Shown: positions 33,025 through 43,340 of the stretch, in pieces
How positions within the stretch are numbered: position 1 is the stretch's first letter
Layout: the number at the start of each line of letters is the position of its first letter
Origin: Macrotis lagotis
Lineage: Eukaryota > Chordata > Mammalia > Peramelemorphia > Peramelidae
DNA: 64,000 nt
Assembly (NCBI RefSeq): GCF_037893015.1
Contig: NC_133661.1
Location: 182,320,508 to 182,384,507, forward strand
Reading direction: 5' to 3'
The notes under the pieces: generated by a model
Databases searched by the model: none
The model's input: the letters and a program-made list of their open reading frames with translations, nothing else
Told to the model about the DNA's origin: nothing
Position numbers and translations under genes: made by a program

Positions 33025-34182
33025 ATTTTTCTATGCAGGAATACATGCAGTTCATCATCATTAAGTCGCTCATATTTCCCCCCCTCTCCTCCAATCTCCG
33101 TGCTTCACCTGAGTCCTGTATCTGAAGATCAAACTTTCTGTTCAGCTCTGGCCATTCCAGAAGGAACATTTGAAATTCCCCTGGTTCATTGAAAGTCCAT
33201 CTTTTTCCCTGGAAGAGGACATTCAGCCTTGCTGGGTAGTTCATTCTTGGCTGCATTCTAAGCTCTTTTGCCTTCCAGTATATTATATTCCAAGCCCTAT
33301 GAGCTTCCAATGTAGTTGCTGCTAAGTCCTGTGTGATCCTGACTGCAGCTCCACGATATTTGAACTGTGTCCTTCTGGCTGCTTATAATATTTTCTCTTT
33401 GACTTGGGAGTTCTGGAACTTGGCTATAATATTCCTAAGGGTTGGTTTTTTGGGATCTCTTTCTCGGGGGATCAGTGAATTCTCTCCATTTCTATTTTGC
33501 CCTCTGCTTCTAGAATATCAGGGCAATTTTCCTGTAGTAATTCTTTGAAAATGATGTCAAGGCTCTTTTCCTGATCATGACTTTCAGGTATTTCAATAAT
33601 TTTTAAATTATCTTTCCTAAGTCTGTTTTCCATATCAGCTGTTTTTTCAATGAGATATTTCACATTTTCTTCTAATTTTTCATTTTTTTGGTTTTGAAGT
33701 ATTGATTCCTGATTTCTGGTAAATTCATCAATCTCCCTGAATTCTATTCTTTGTCTGAAGGATTTGTTCTGCTCAGAGAGTTTTCTTATCTCTTTTTCCA
33801 TCTGACCAATTTTGCTTTTTAAGGCATTCTTTTCCTCAATAACTTTTTGAACTGTTTTATCCATTCGACCTAAGCTGGTTTTTAGCATGCTATTTTCTTC
33901 AGCATTTTTTTGGATTTCCTTGACTAAGCTGCTGATTTCATTTTCATGTTTTTCCTGCATCTCTCTCCTTTCTTTTCCCAGTTTTTCTTCCAACTCCTTC
34001 ATTTGATTTTCAAAGTCTTTTATGAGCTCTGTCATAGCCTGAACCCAATTTCTGTTTTGCTTAGAGTCTTTAGATGCAGGAGCTTGTACCTCCTCATCTT
34101 CAGACTGAGTATTTTGATCCTTCTTGGGCTCATGAGCAAAATATTTCTCAATGGTCTTCCTCTTATTTCTCTGCTTGCTCAT
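33025..34182 (-). pseudogene. L1/HAL1 ORF1 (RNA-binding chaperone), disrupted
   Basis: The first 236 codons are open (34182-33472). They have a basic N-terminus (MSKQRNKRKT), a long coiled coil rich in E, K, L and Q (about residues 45-185) and the start of the RRM-like domain (MENRLRKDNLKIIEIPESH). A TGA then interrupts at a former arginine-type codon. The C-terminal domain continues in a shifted frame, with TTLEAHRAWNIIYWKAKELR-like text at 33310-33250 and NVLFQGKRWTFNEP-like text further on. Another in-frame TAA lies near 33388. ORF1p trimers coat L1 RNA; this copy is inactive. Confidence 0.9.
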
Positions 34183-34189
34183 TTTCCCA

Positions 34190-34937
34190 GCCTGAGCCTG
34201 GTTTTGGGGTGCTTCCTGAGCTTTTGGGACACTTCCACAAGGGTCTCAGTGTGTGAGGCTCTGTCCTCCCTACTGGTCTGTGAATGACCATAAGCGCCCC
34301 CCTCTGCCACGGGGCTGAGGTGTGGGGGGCCCTGCTGTTCTACAGGGGTGCCTAGACTGCTATAAGGATCTGAATGTGGTCAGAGCCCCAGAGTTCTGTT
34401 CCAGAGGCAGAGGACAGAGCTCCGCAGTCTCTCTTCACTCCCCTCCCTCTGCTCAAAGGGCTCATGCCCTGGAGCCTGGAGGCTCCTGCTTACCAGCTCT
34501 GCCTGCTTCTGTTTCCTGGATCAGGGCTGCGGAAAGACCAAGCTGCTTGCTGTGTGCCTTGAGGGCTGGGTTCCATGTGCTTGCTCTGGCAGAGGTGTAC
34601 CGTTGTTCCCCCACTTTGTGCCCGGTGCTCCCTGGGGTGCAGCTCAGGAGACTCCTGCTTCTGTGAGCTGTGGCTCCCAGCGCCCTGGGGCTGCCTCCAG
34701 GAGGCTGAAGTTCTTTCACTCTGGCGGGCCACCCCTCTGGCGGGCCGCCCCTCCAACCCCGAGGAGCAGAGCCTTTCTGCTCTTTTCCAGGTTACCTTGA
34801 GTAGGAGAACTGCCTCACTGGGTCCCTTTGTGGGTTCTGTCTCTTGAAAGTTTGGTTAGAGTCCTTAGTTTCAGGTTTTATCAGAGAGCGCCTAAGACTT
34901 GATCCCTTCTTGTCGCCATCTTGGCTCCGCCCCACCT
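34190..34937 (-). promoter_or_regulatory. L1/HAL1 5' UTR with YY1 site
   Basis: A GC-rich leader precedes ORF1. Its 5' terminus carries gccatcttgg (34915-34924), which read on the minus strand is the CAAGATGGC YY1 motif. Many L1 5' ends carry it to position transcription initiation. A full 5' end is unusual among the truncated L1 copies here. Confidence 0.7.
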
Positions 34938-34949
34938 CATTCATTTTTT

Positions 34950-35097
34950 TTTTTAGGTTTTTGGCAAGGCAAATGGGGTTAAGTGGCTTACCCAAGGCCA
35001 CACAGCTAGGTAATTATTAAGTGTCTGAGGCTGGATTTGAACTCAGGTACTCCTGACTCCAAGGCCGGTGCTTTATCCACTACGCCACCTAGCCGCC
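34950..35097 (-). repeat. WSINE1-like SINE, antisense, with 15 bp duplication
   Basis: A full young copy flanked by cctcattcatttttt at 34935-34949 and 35098-35112. It sits between the HAL1 5' end and an L1 tail. Confidence 0.93.
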
Positions 35098-35112
35098 CCT
35101 CATTCATTTTTT

Positions 35113-35475
35113 AAAGAAAGATTTTAGTTATTTTGAGTTTTACAGTTTTTCACCTACTCTTGCTTCCCTCTTCCCACCCCCAACAGAAGGCAGTCTGTTA
35201 GTCTTTACATTGTTTCCATGGTATACATTGATCTAAGTTGAATATGATGAGAGAGAAATCATATCCTTAAGGAAGAAAAAATAAAGTATAAGATATAGCC
35301 AAATTACATAATAAGATAGGTTTCCCCCCTCCCCCTAAATTGAAGGTAATAGTCTTTGGTCTTTGTTCAAACTTCACAATTCTTTCTCTGGATACAGATG
35401 GCATTCTCCATCATAGATAGCCCAAAATTGTCCCTGATTGTTGCACTGATGGAATGAGCAAGTCCATCAAGGTTG
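35113..35475 (-). repeat. 5'-truncated L1 3' UTR, antisense
   Basis: Same family as 22690-23080 (gattttagttattttgagtt; tctttctctggatacagatg). It is flanked by cattcattttt-type repeats; the right copy tatatcattcatttt (35476-35490) matches 31698-31712. Confidence 0.85.
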
Positions 35476-35490
35476 TATATCATTCATTTT

Positions 35491-35697
35491 AAAAATGTAT
35501 CTTTTATGTAAGTTTTTTAATGTTTATAACTATTATCATATGTACAATTTACTAATAAATATATATTTATAAATATAATTATAAATGAGTAAACATATAA
35601 ATAAACATACATACATACATGGGATATAAGGTATTTACTTAAATGTGGTTTTTTTCTTATTTACTAGTGTATGTGATCAAAAGAGTTTGATAATCTT
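35491..35697. other. AT-rich insert
   Basis: atatatttataaatataatt-type DNA ending at tgatcttagggtaaaata, which repeats tgattctaggataaaata at 31673-31690. It may therefore be part of an earlier insertion into the L2. Confidence 0.35.
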
Positions 35698-35817
35698 TGA
35701 TCTTAGGGTAAAATATAAACTCCTTAGCCTGACATTTAAAGTCCAATCATAATATTTCTCCTTTGAACTATCCCCTTCATGTACTTTCCATTATATTTTT
35801 GTAGAAATTATTTTCTT

Positions 35818-35985
35818 GAGGCAGCAGATAGAGCACCCATCCTGGAGTCAGGAGGACCTGAGTTCAAGTCCAGTCTCAGACACTTAATAATTACCTAGCT
35901 ATGTGACTTTGGGCAAGTCCCTTAACACCATTGCCTTGCCCCCCCCCAAAAAAAAACCCCAAAAATAAAAATTTAAAAAAAAAGA
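35818..35985 (+). repeat. WSINE1-like SINE
   Basis: ggcagcagatagagcaccca, tcctggagtcaggaggacct and caccattgccttgc followed by mixed C/A runs. The head is slightly truncated. Confidence 0.88.
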
Positions 35986-36690
35986 AATCTTTTTTTCTCA
36001 GCGAGTTTTTGTACCTCCTTTTCCATTTGGTCAATTCTACTTTTTAATTGTTTAGTGAATTTTGACACACCTTTTTTCATGATTAATCCTCCATGACTCA
36101 TTTCTTTTCCCAAATTTTCTTCTACCTCTCTTATTTGATATTTAAAATCCTTTTTGAAGTCTTCCAGAAGTTCTGTTGGGCCTATGAGCATTTTCTTTGA
36201 GACTTTGTAGCTCTTCTGACATTGCTGTCTTCTTCTGAGTTTGTTTTAATCTTCTCTGTCACCATAGTAACTTTCTATGGTCATGTTCTCTTGTTTTGTT
36301 TTGTTTTTTGCTCATTTTTTCAACCTCTTTTTTAACTTACCTTATGTTAAAATTCAATTCTGCTACCGGAGTTCAGGGGGAACTGTCCCAAACTTTTTTT
36401 GCTAGGGGAATGGTGCCTCTTTGTTGGCCTATCCCAGTCTAGATCTGCTGCTGGCTTGTCAGGTACCACCTGTGCTGGACTATTCTCTTCTTTTACCCCA
36501 ATGAGACAGACCTTTCCTGTCAATCTTCTAAGCTGTCTTAGGCTGAAAAATTGTTTTACCCTGTCCTTTTGTGAGTTCTGCCACTCCCGAATTTGTTTTG
36601 AGGTATTATAGTTGTTTGGAGGTAAATTTGGGAAAATTTAGGTGAGCCCCTGCTTTATTCCACTATTTTAGCTCTGCCCCCTCCCCATTT
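35986..36690 (-). repeat. Second L1/HAL1 fragment: 5' UTR and ORF1 start, antisense
   Basis: Minus-strand ORF1 text at 36191-35973 includes a coiled-coil stretch (LEDFKKDFKYQIREVEENLG). It is preceded by a leader ending in plus-strand tttagctctgccccct near 36685, which mirrors ccaagatgg-type 5' termini. It is truncated after the coiled coil. Confidence 0.75.
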
Positions 36691-37065
36691 CCTGTTTTCT
36701 GATCAAACAACTTCCAGGTTTTCCTTAAATTCATTCTATATTCTCTAGTCTCCATACATTTGCACAGGTTGTCCTTCATCCCTGGAGGCTTCCTTCACAT
36801 TGGCATCTGTTGAAATTCTTTTTTCAGATTTAGGTGCCTTCAGTTTAGGTGCCACCCCCCCAGGAATCCTTCTTTGATTCCCCAGATAAAAATAATTTTT
36901 TTCTTCTCATATTTTCCTACTTTTGTCTTAAGCCTTCATGCATATTTATTATTTCTTCTGTTTCTTGTACCTACAAATATCTTGAGGACAGGGATTATGG
37001 CATTTTTACAAAATTGAATCCTAGAGACTCACAGGCACATATTAAGGTTGACTTGAATTGGAATG

Positions 37066-37484
37066 TCATCTATGGTTCAGCAATCACATGTTCAGTTTCT
37101 CTCAAGATCACTGACAGTTTATCTGGATCTGGTAACTCAAACTCATTAAGGTCAGTTAAGTGCTTTCTTATCTCCTCATTTAGTTGGGATTTCAATGCCT
37201 AGTTAATCATTTTGATTTTCTTTGCAGTCTGAAAAACTCAAGTAGTGAAAAATACAAGAAAGAACACAGCTGCTGGTGGGAAATAAAGCAAAAGACTCTC
37301 AAATCTTTCAGGCTCTATATCTAACCCTTTTGGGTCTCACTTGAATTGATTTGTGTTGCAATTAGGAAAAATTATAGGGTTTGAAAAGATTCCCTTCTCC
37401 CCAGTTTCATCCAAGTTTTTTGCAGGTTCTTTGGCAATATGTTTTTTGGTTTGAGGCAGATGATAGCACAGTGAATAATTAATC
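37066..37484. other. Intergenic, nothing recognised
   Basis: No confident gene or repeat. Confidence 0.3.
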
Positions 37485-38160
37485 ATCAACATCTATTAAG
37501 TGACTACTATGCTTGAGGCATTATGATAAACACTAGGGATGCAAAAATAGGTAAAAGAGGATCCCTGCCCTCAAGGAGTTTATAATCTAATGGGAGAGTA
37601 GCTAAGTGGCAATGGATAGAACACAACCCTGGAGTCAGGAGGACTTGAGTTCAAATTTGACCTCAGACATTTAATAATTACCTAGTTTGTGGCCTTGGGC
37701 AAGTCACTTAATCCAATTGCCTTGCAAAAACAAAAAAAAATTTAATTGGGAAGACAACATGCAAATATATATGTAATATATATATACACATGTATATATA
37801 CATATACAAATTAATTAGGTGAACCATAAATAGGAGAGAATTTAAAAGAAGGAAAGTACTGTAATTAAGAGGGCTTAGGAGAAAAAAAAAGAGAGGCTAG
37901 GTAGGCTTCCCATAGAAGGAAGGATATTATCTGAGACTTAAAGGAATCCAGGGAGGTCATAGTTGGGATGAAGGAGGGGAGCATTCTAGAGAACAGAGAG
38001 AGACAAAATGTCTTGTTTAAATGGGTTTGGGAGTCTGGAAAGGTAGGAAGGGGCTAGGTTTTAAAAGGTTTTAATGCTAAACAGAACATTGTGTACTTTA
38101 CCCTGGAGGCAATAGAAAGCCACTGGAGTTTACTGGGTAGGGGGGGGTGTAATATGATCT
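37485..38160 (-). repeat. L2 3' region, antisense, split by a SINE
   Basis: The order catctattaagtgactacta, cactagggatgcaaaaatag, ggagtttataatctaatggg, (SINE), gaaggatattatctgagact, aggtaggaaggggctaggtt, ggcaatagaaagccactgga, gggtgtaatatgatctgat is reverse-complement L2. Confidence 0.8.
37592..37742 (+). repeat. WSINE1-like SINE nested in L2
   Basis: gagtagctaagtggcaatgg to ccaattgccttgcaaaaac. Flanking tctaatgggag / tttaattgggaag is a diverged duplication. Confidence 0.87.
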
Positions 38161-38189
38161 GATCTGCCTTTTAGGAAAAAAAATCACTT

Positions 38190-38440
38190 TAGTGGCTGGA
38201 GGATTGTATAGAGCACTGGATCTGTGGACAGGAGGACCTGTGACCTTAGATACTTATTAGCTTGGGTGGTTTTGGCCAAGTCATTTAACCTCTGTCTGTC
38301 TCAATTTCCTCAACTTATAAAATGGGAATCATAATAAAAGCTACCTCAAAGGATTGTTGTGAGGTTCAAATGAGAAAGTATTTCTAAGAAAGTACTTAGG
38401 ACAATATCTGGCCCATAGTAGGTCCTCGACCCCTTAAGTG
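38190..38440 (+). repeat. Older SINE with 3' extension
   Basis: Ends gttgtgaggttcaaatgaga and tggcccatagtaggtcctcg. Compare 10100 and 15360. Confidence 0.65.
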
Positions 38441-38539
38441 GAACCTAGTTCTGGAATGAATTGAAGTAGACTCAGGCAAGCAACTTGAGTTACAGTAATT
38501 AAAAGGATTCTGGATCTAAAAATGAAGAAAGAACTTAGT

Positions 38540-38660
38540 AGTTAAGTTAACCACCTCATTTTGCAGATGAGGAAACCAAGACCAGAGAGGTTAAGTGATC
38601 TGCAGAAAGTGGTTAAGAAGGCATTAGAGGCAGAATTTCAGCCTAAGTTTTCTCATTGCA
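38540..38660 (-). repeat. MIR fragment, antisense
   Basis: cctcattttgcagatgagga, aaccaagaccagagaggtta and agtgatctgc are MIR in reverse. Confidence 0.6.
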
Positions 38661-38699
38661 AAGCCAAGGGGAAGAATGGGAATTTCAGATTTATAATTT

Positions 38700-38967
38700 A
38701 GGTGACTAGAGAACTAGTCTGGAAGTCAGGAAGTCTTGAGTGCAAGGATTGCATCTTAAAAATAATGTCACTTAACCCCATTGCCTCGCAAAAAAAAAAA
38801 ACCCAAACAGGGGCAGCTAGGTGGTGCAGTGGATAGAGCACTGGCCATGGAGTCAGGAGTACCTGGGTTCAAATCCGATCTCAGACACTTAATGATTACC
38901 TAGCTGTGTGACCTCGGGCAAGCCACTTAATCCCATTTGCCTTGCCAAAAACCTAAAAAAAAAAAAA
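38700..38967 (+). repeat. WSINE1-like SINE following a decayed SINE tail
   Basis: An old SINE tail (cttaaccccattgcctcgca plus A run) ends at ~38806. A young full copy starts at 38808 (gggcagctaggtggtgcagt) and ends in an A tail near 38967. Confidence 0.88.
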
Positions 38968-39237
38968 GTCTCAATAAACTCAACCTAGACATTTTTATTT
39001 ATTTGGGGGGGCGGGGTAAATGTATGTGAGAACTAAGTGCTACAAAAGAAAACCAAGAGAATAGAGCGACATTATGTTAACTACTTTTCCCCTCTTGTCC
39101 TTTATTATCCATCAGGCTATAATCTAAGCCTTTCTGTGATCTCTTTCTCTTGCCTCCAACAAAGTTTTCTGTCTAAGCCTATTCTGGGTTTGATAGTTCT
39201 TGACATTAATTTTTTAAACTTTTTTCTTGACATTCTT

Positions 39238-39394
39238 TTTTTTAATTTTTTTGGTTTTTGCAAGACAATGGGGTTAAGTGGCTTGCCCGAGGCCACACAG
39301 CTAGGTAATCATTAAGTGTCTGAGGCCGGATTTGAACTCAGGTACTCCTGACTCCAGGGCCGGTGCTCTATCCACTGCACCACCTAGCTGCCCC
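39238..39394 (-). repeat. WSINE1-like SINE, antisense, with 16 bp duplication
   Basis: A near-consensus copy flanked by the exact repeat ttttcttgacattctt at 39222-39237 and 39395-39410. Confidence 0.95.
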
Positions 39395-39410
39395 TTTTCT
39401 TGACATTCTT

Positions 39411-40260
39411 AAAGAATCATGTCACATTTTGAATTTTTTCTCAGTTACCTACCTTCCATTTCCTGAACATATCCTTTGAATCTCTTAGTTGGTCATTTAG
39501 TTCCCTATATAGCCACACCAGACTCTTTGAGTTGCTTCCCCTTTTCTTCTTTATCAGAATTATTTATATTTCTATTGTCCGGATTTTGTTGCTGGTAGTA
39601 TCTCAATCCTGCCTAAGGCAGTTTCCCCTTGAAGAATATTAAATTGTATGTTTATATTTCTGAATCCTTAGAATTCCAGTCTTCTAGAATCTAAGGTATT
39701 CATCAGACACCCCTCCTACCCTGAGATGCTCTTCTTTATCTATCATCAACTCTAAGATGATGTGGTTACTTCCTATTCTACTTCAGCAACTAGTTCTTCC
39801 TTTTTAGTCAGAATCCAGGCCAGAATAGTCCCTTCAAAGTACTATGATACCTTCTCTTCGTTGCTTTTCCCTTCTAAAGAATTTATTCAATATTAATTTT
39901 AAAAAAGAATATATTAAATGCCTATTGTACAGCCAAGCACTATTAGATGGTAAAAATTATTTGCAAGGCAAGTCAAGAACTTCTTAGCTGTTCTGCTTGT
40001 CAACCAAAGGTGGATTGAAATTCTTCACTGTTAGTTTATCCTCTTTCTATATGACAGTTTTGTGATAAGCTTTCAGAACTCAATATCCATTTCCTCCTTC
40101 TAATGAAGCATTCTGTATGTATTCCTACCACACCCCAGCTTCTGTTTGTCTGTACTTTGATCATTTCTCAAATACTTTCCACTATACTTCCTCCTTCCTC
40201 TTCATAGATTTCATCACAGGAATGTATCTTCTTTATATCAAATACTCTTCTAAAGCCTAA
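39411..40260. other. Intergenic, unidentified
   Basis: About 850 bp with no gene. The even, pyrimidine-leaning text suggests an old repeat, but I cannot name it. Confidence 0.3.
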
Positions 40261-40427
40261 ATTAGAGTCAAAAGACATTGATCAAATGCTTCTTATGGGG
40301 TACATACTGTGCAAAGTGCTGGGATACAAAGAAAATTAAAAGAAAATTAGTTTCTCTTCTCAAGGGGCTCATAGTCTAAAGGGAGAGACAATGTGCAAAC
40401 AGCTACTATGTACAGCAAAGATACAGA

Positions 40428-40702
40428 GGATACATGATATGTGTCCTTCATTCTCAAAGAAGACCATAACATTGGGGAGGTTATGCCATAATATGCATGT
40501 AAATTAGATTTGAGTGAGGGGATGTTCCTCCAGACCATCTGGATCCAATGGGCAGCTGGGAATCAGGGCAACTGAAGATGGCAATCAGGGTTAAGTGATT
40601 TGCCCAAGGTAACACAGTAAGTGATTAAGGTCACATTTGAACTCAGGTTCTCCTGACTTCAGGACCAGCCCTCTACTCACTGCACCATCTAGCTGCTTAT
40701 GC
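40428..40702 (-). repeat. ~320 bp composite SINE, antisense
   Basis: tgtccttcattctcaaagaa, gtaaattagatttgagtgag and gcaccatctagctgctta are the reverse complement of 13796-14120 and 63432-63757. Confidence 0.8.
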
Positions 40703-42388
40703 GTGGAACATAATCAACAGAGAGAACACACTAGCTTTAAGAAGAAATTGGGGAAAATTCTTATAGAAGGTAAGACATTAGCTGAAACTTGAAAGAAGCC
40801 ACAGTTGCTAGAAGATGGAGATGAAGAACAACATTCTAAACCCAGACACAGCAAATGAAAGTGCAGAATTGAGAAATGGAGTTTTTTGGTCAAGGAATAA
40901 CAGGGAAGGCCAGTGTCATTGGATTCCAGATTATGTTGGAGGGGAGAAGGTATAAGAAGATGGAAATGCTAGGAAAGGGTCAAGTTAGGAAGTTATAACT
41001 TTAAAAACCAAACAGGGTTTTATATTTATTCTGGAAGTAATAGATAGTCACTAGAGTTTATTATAGGAATGTGACATGTATTTTATCAGTTTAACAGATG
41101 AGTGGAGGAAGGATTAGAACAGGAAGAGACTTGTGGAAGGAAGACCAACTAGAAGGCTATTCAATATTCTTAAGTATGAGGTGATACGTGGTGAAAACAT
41201 CAGAGAAGCTGGTTTATATAAGTGATGTGAAGAGATTAAAGTAGAATCCACAAGACCTGGCAACAAATTGATATGGGGGGGGCAGCAGTCAAGAGCGTCA
41301 TGAACTGAGGGTGACACTAAGGTCCCTTTTCATCACTGGAAAGATGGTGCTTTGAACAGTAATACAAAAACTGGGAAGACCCATGGCTTGAAGGAAAAGA
41401 TAATGAATTATATAGGACATGTTGAGCTTAATATCTCTTTAAGACATCTAGTTTGAAATTTCTAATAGGAAGTTGTATACGTAAGACTAGAGGTCAACAG
41501 AAAGTTTACAGCTGGATAAAGAGAACTGAGAATAATCAACATAAAGATGATCATTGAATCCATGGGAGCAGATGAGATCACCAAGTGAAATAATATAGGG
41601 AAGAAAAGAGAGAGCAGAACAGAACACACACATAGTTAAAGAGATGAAGATCCAGCTAAAAAGGACTGAAAAGCAATTGTCAGACATATACAAGAACTAG
41701 GAGAAAGTAGTGGCACAAAAACCTAAAGAGAAAAGAAGTAAAAATGAGGGTGATAGATAATGTCAAAGGCTTCAGGGAGGTCAAGAAGAATGAAGTTTGA
41801 GAAAATTTGGTAATTAAGTGATCATTAGTAACTTTGAAAAGAGCAGTTTCAGTTGTTAATTTGATCAGAAGACAGAGAGTTTAAAAATAGAGTGAGAGAA
41901 AAGGAAGTGGAGGAAATAATTATAGGCAGACTTCTCAAGGATTTTAATAACAAAAAGGAGAAAGAGAAATGAGACAATAGCTAGCAGGATGAACAGATCA
42001 TATAAGAGATTTCTGAGGATAGAAAAGAAATAGGCATACTTCTACATAGTAGGGAAGCATCCTCTAGACAGGGAGAATTAAAGAGTAATGAGAGAGTAAG
42101 GATGATAGAAGGGGAAATATACTAGAAAAGACACTATGGAATAGTATCACTTGTGAATGTAGAGAAATTTGCCTTGGCAAGAAGGACCACTTCTTGTTGT
42201 GAATAGGAGTAAAGAAAGATAGCAGCAGAAAGCACTTGAGGGGTTTGAGGTGAGAAGGAGGAGATAAGAGGTAGTCTTGGTAAATGGCAAATTTTTTTTC
42301 AATGAAATTTAAAACTAGCTTCTCTCAGCAAAGAGGAGGGGGAAAGGGAGCAGTTAGAGATTTGGAGAGGAATAAAAAAGGTTTGAAG

Positions 42389-42534
42389 GGGCGGCTAGGT
42401 GGTGTAGTGGATAAAGCACCGGCCCTGGAGTCAGGAGTACCTGAGTTCAAATCCAGCCTCAGACAATTAATAATTACCTAGCTGTGTGGCCTTGGGCAAG
42501 CCACTTAACCCCATTGCCTTGCAAAAAAAAAAGC
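42389..42534 (+). repeat. WSINE1-like SINE in L2
   Basis: ggggcggctaggtggtgtag, accggccctggagtcaggag and ccccattgccttgc plus an A tail. Near consensus. Confidence 0.93.
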
Positions 42535-43069
42535 ACTAAATCAAATGGGATAGTAAATTAATTAGAAAGATGTAAAAGAATTTTCTTGCATGAGTGAGGG
42601 TTCAGTTTTATGAGTAACAAGAATTCATAATGGACCCTTTCAAAATGGTTTCACCATTTTCTCACCTTTCTTCAGAAGCATAGTAAAAGGACAAAGGCAG
42701 CAGATGGTAGGAGTGATACAAGGCTGAGACTTGGCTGGACAAGATCAATAATAAGACAAGGGGAAAAGGGAATCAAGAGGATAGTGTAGAGTTGAACTGG
42801 TTCACCAAAGGGTCAAGATGGAGGGAGAGTGGGGAAGAGTATAGCCAGTGCAAGGGTGATGACAAAGAGGCATGGAGGGATTGGAGGTCACTGTATGGAC
42901 CAAGAACCAGGCAGAGGGAGAGGTAAAAAAGGCAACAGATTGTTATCAGATAAGAAAACTTCTGAGTTCATGAACATGGAAGTGATGCATTTGTGGGTGA
43001 TGATGGTAAGATAAAGGGTATGACTAACTCTCTGTAGCTGAGGTAGGCTGGAGCCTAGATCAAAGAAAA

Positions 43070-43193
43070 TAAATTAAGTGACATGATGTAGGGGATAGAG
43101 CACCTGCCCTTGAGGACCCAGCTTCAGACACTTAATAATTACCTAGCTGTGTGACCTTGGGCAAGTCCCATTGCCTTACCAAAACAAAAAAAA
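43070..43193 (+). repeat. WSINE1-like SINE with internal deletion
   Basis: taggggatagagcacctgcc, ttaataattacctagctgtg and cattgccttaccaaaac. The middle is shortened. Confidence 0.83.
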
Positions 43194-43340
43194 AGCAAGA
43201 TTAGGAACTAGAAGATAGGAGTGATTGAGGGATTATCAATATGCATGTTGAAATCTCTCTCTATGGGAGGGCAGGAGTTAGGGAGGAGAAAAAGACTGTG
43301 ATCCAGACATTGACCTAAAAGAGGAAAAAATAAGAGTTTA

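Larger units (their letters stand above)
31713..34937 (-). repeat. ORF1-only L1 relative (HAL1-like), with complete-looking 5' end
   Basis: Minus-strand layout: a 5' UTR beginning at ~34935 with ggggcggagccaagatggcg, ~750 bp and GC-rich. Next is an ORF1 (34182 to ~33025), then a ~1.3 kb 3' region with no trace of reverse transcriptase, ending in AT-rich sequence near 31713. Half-LINE (HAL1) elements have this architecture. An alternative is an L1 with ORF2 deleted. Flanks carry tcattcatttttt on both sides. Confidence 0.72.
31136..37065 (+). repeat. One ancient sense L2 split into pieces over ~6 kb
   Basis: Recognisable L2 text lies at 31136-31335 (SVLTLIHSPHKSNHLPNLV-like translation) and 31500-31697. 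It resumes at 35698-35815 (gggtaaaatataaactcctt; agcctgacatttaaagtcca) and at 36695-37065 (gacttccaggttt-type to ttgaggacagggattatggc). Everything between is later insertion. The L2 itself is too decayed to encode protein. Confidence 0.7.
40262..43060 (-). repeat. Long ancient L2, antisense, with RT remnants
   Basis: From the 3' terminus at 40262 (ttgatcaaatgcttcttatg) it runs ~2.5 kb on the minus strand. Near 41610-41530 the minus strand reads LPYIISLGDLICSHGFNDHL followed by YVDYSQ. This is the decayed L2 reverse-transcriptase box (family YADDSQ). Near 41765 an AFDIIYHP-like stretch stands where L2 has AFDTVDHS. SINEs at 40428 and 42389 interrupt it. It may continue to ~43340. Confidence 0.82.

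Noticed and set aside
34322-34847. Overlapping ORFs in GC-rich 34.3-34.85 kb on both strands
   Set aside because: This is the GC-rich L1/HAL1 5' UTR. The frames have no domain and arise from composition.
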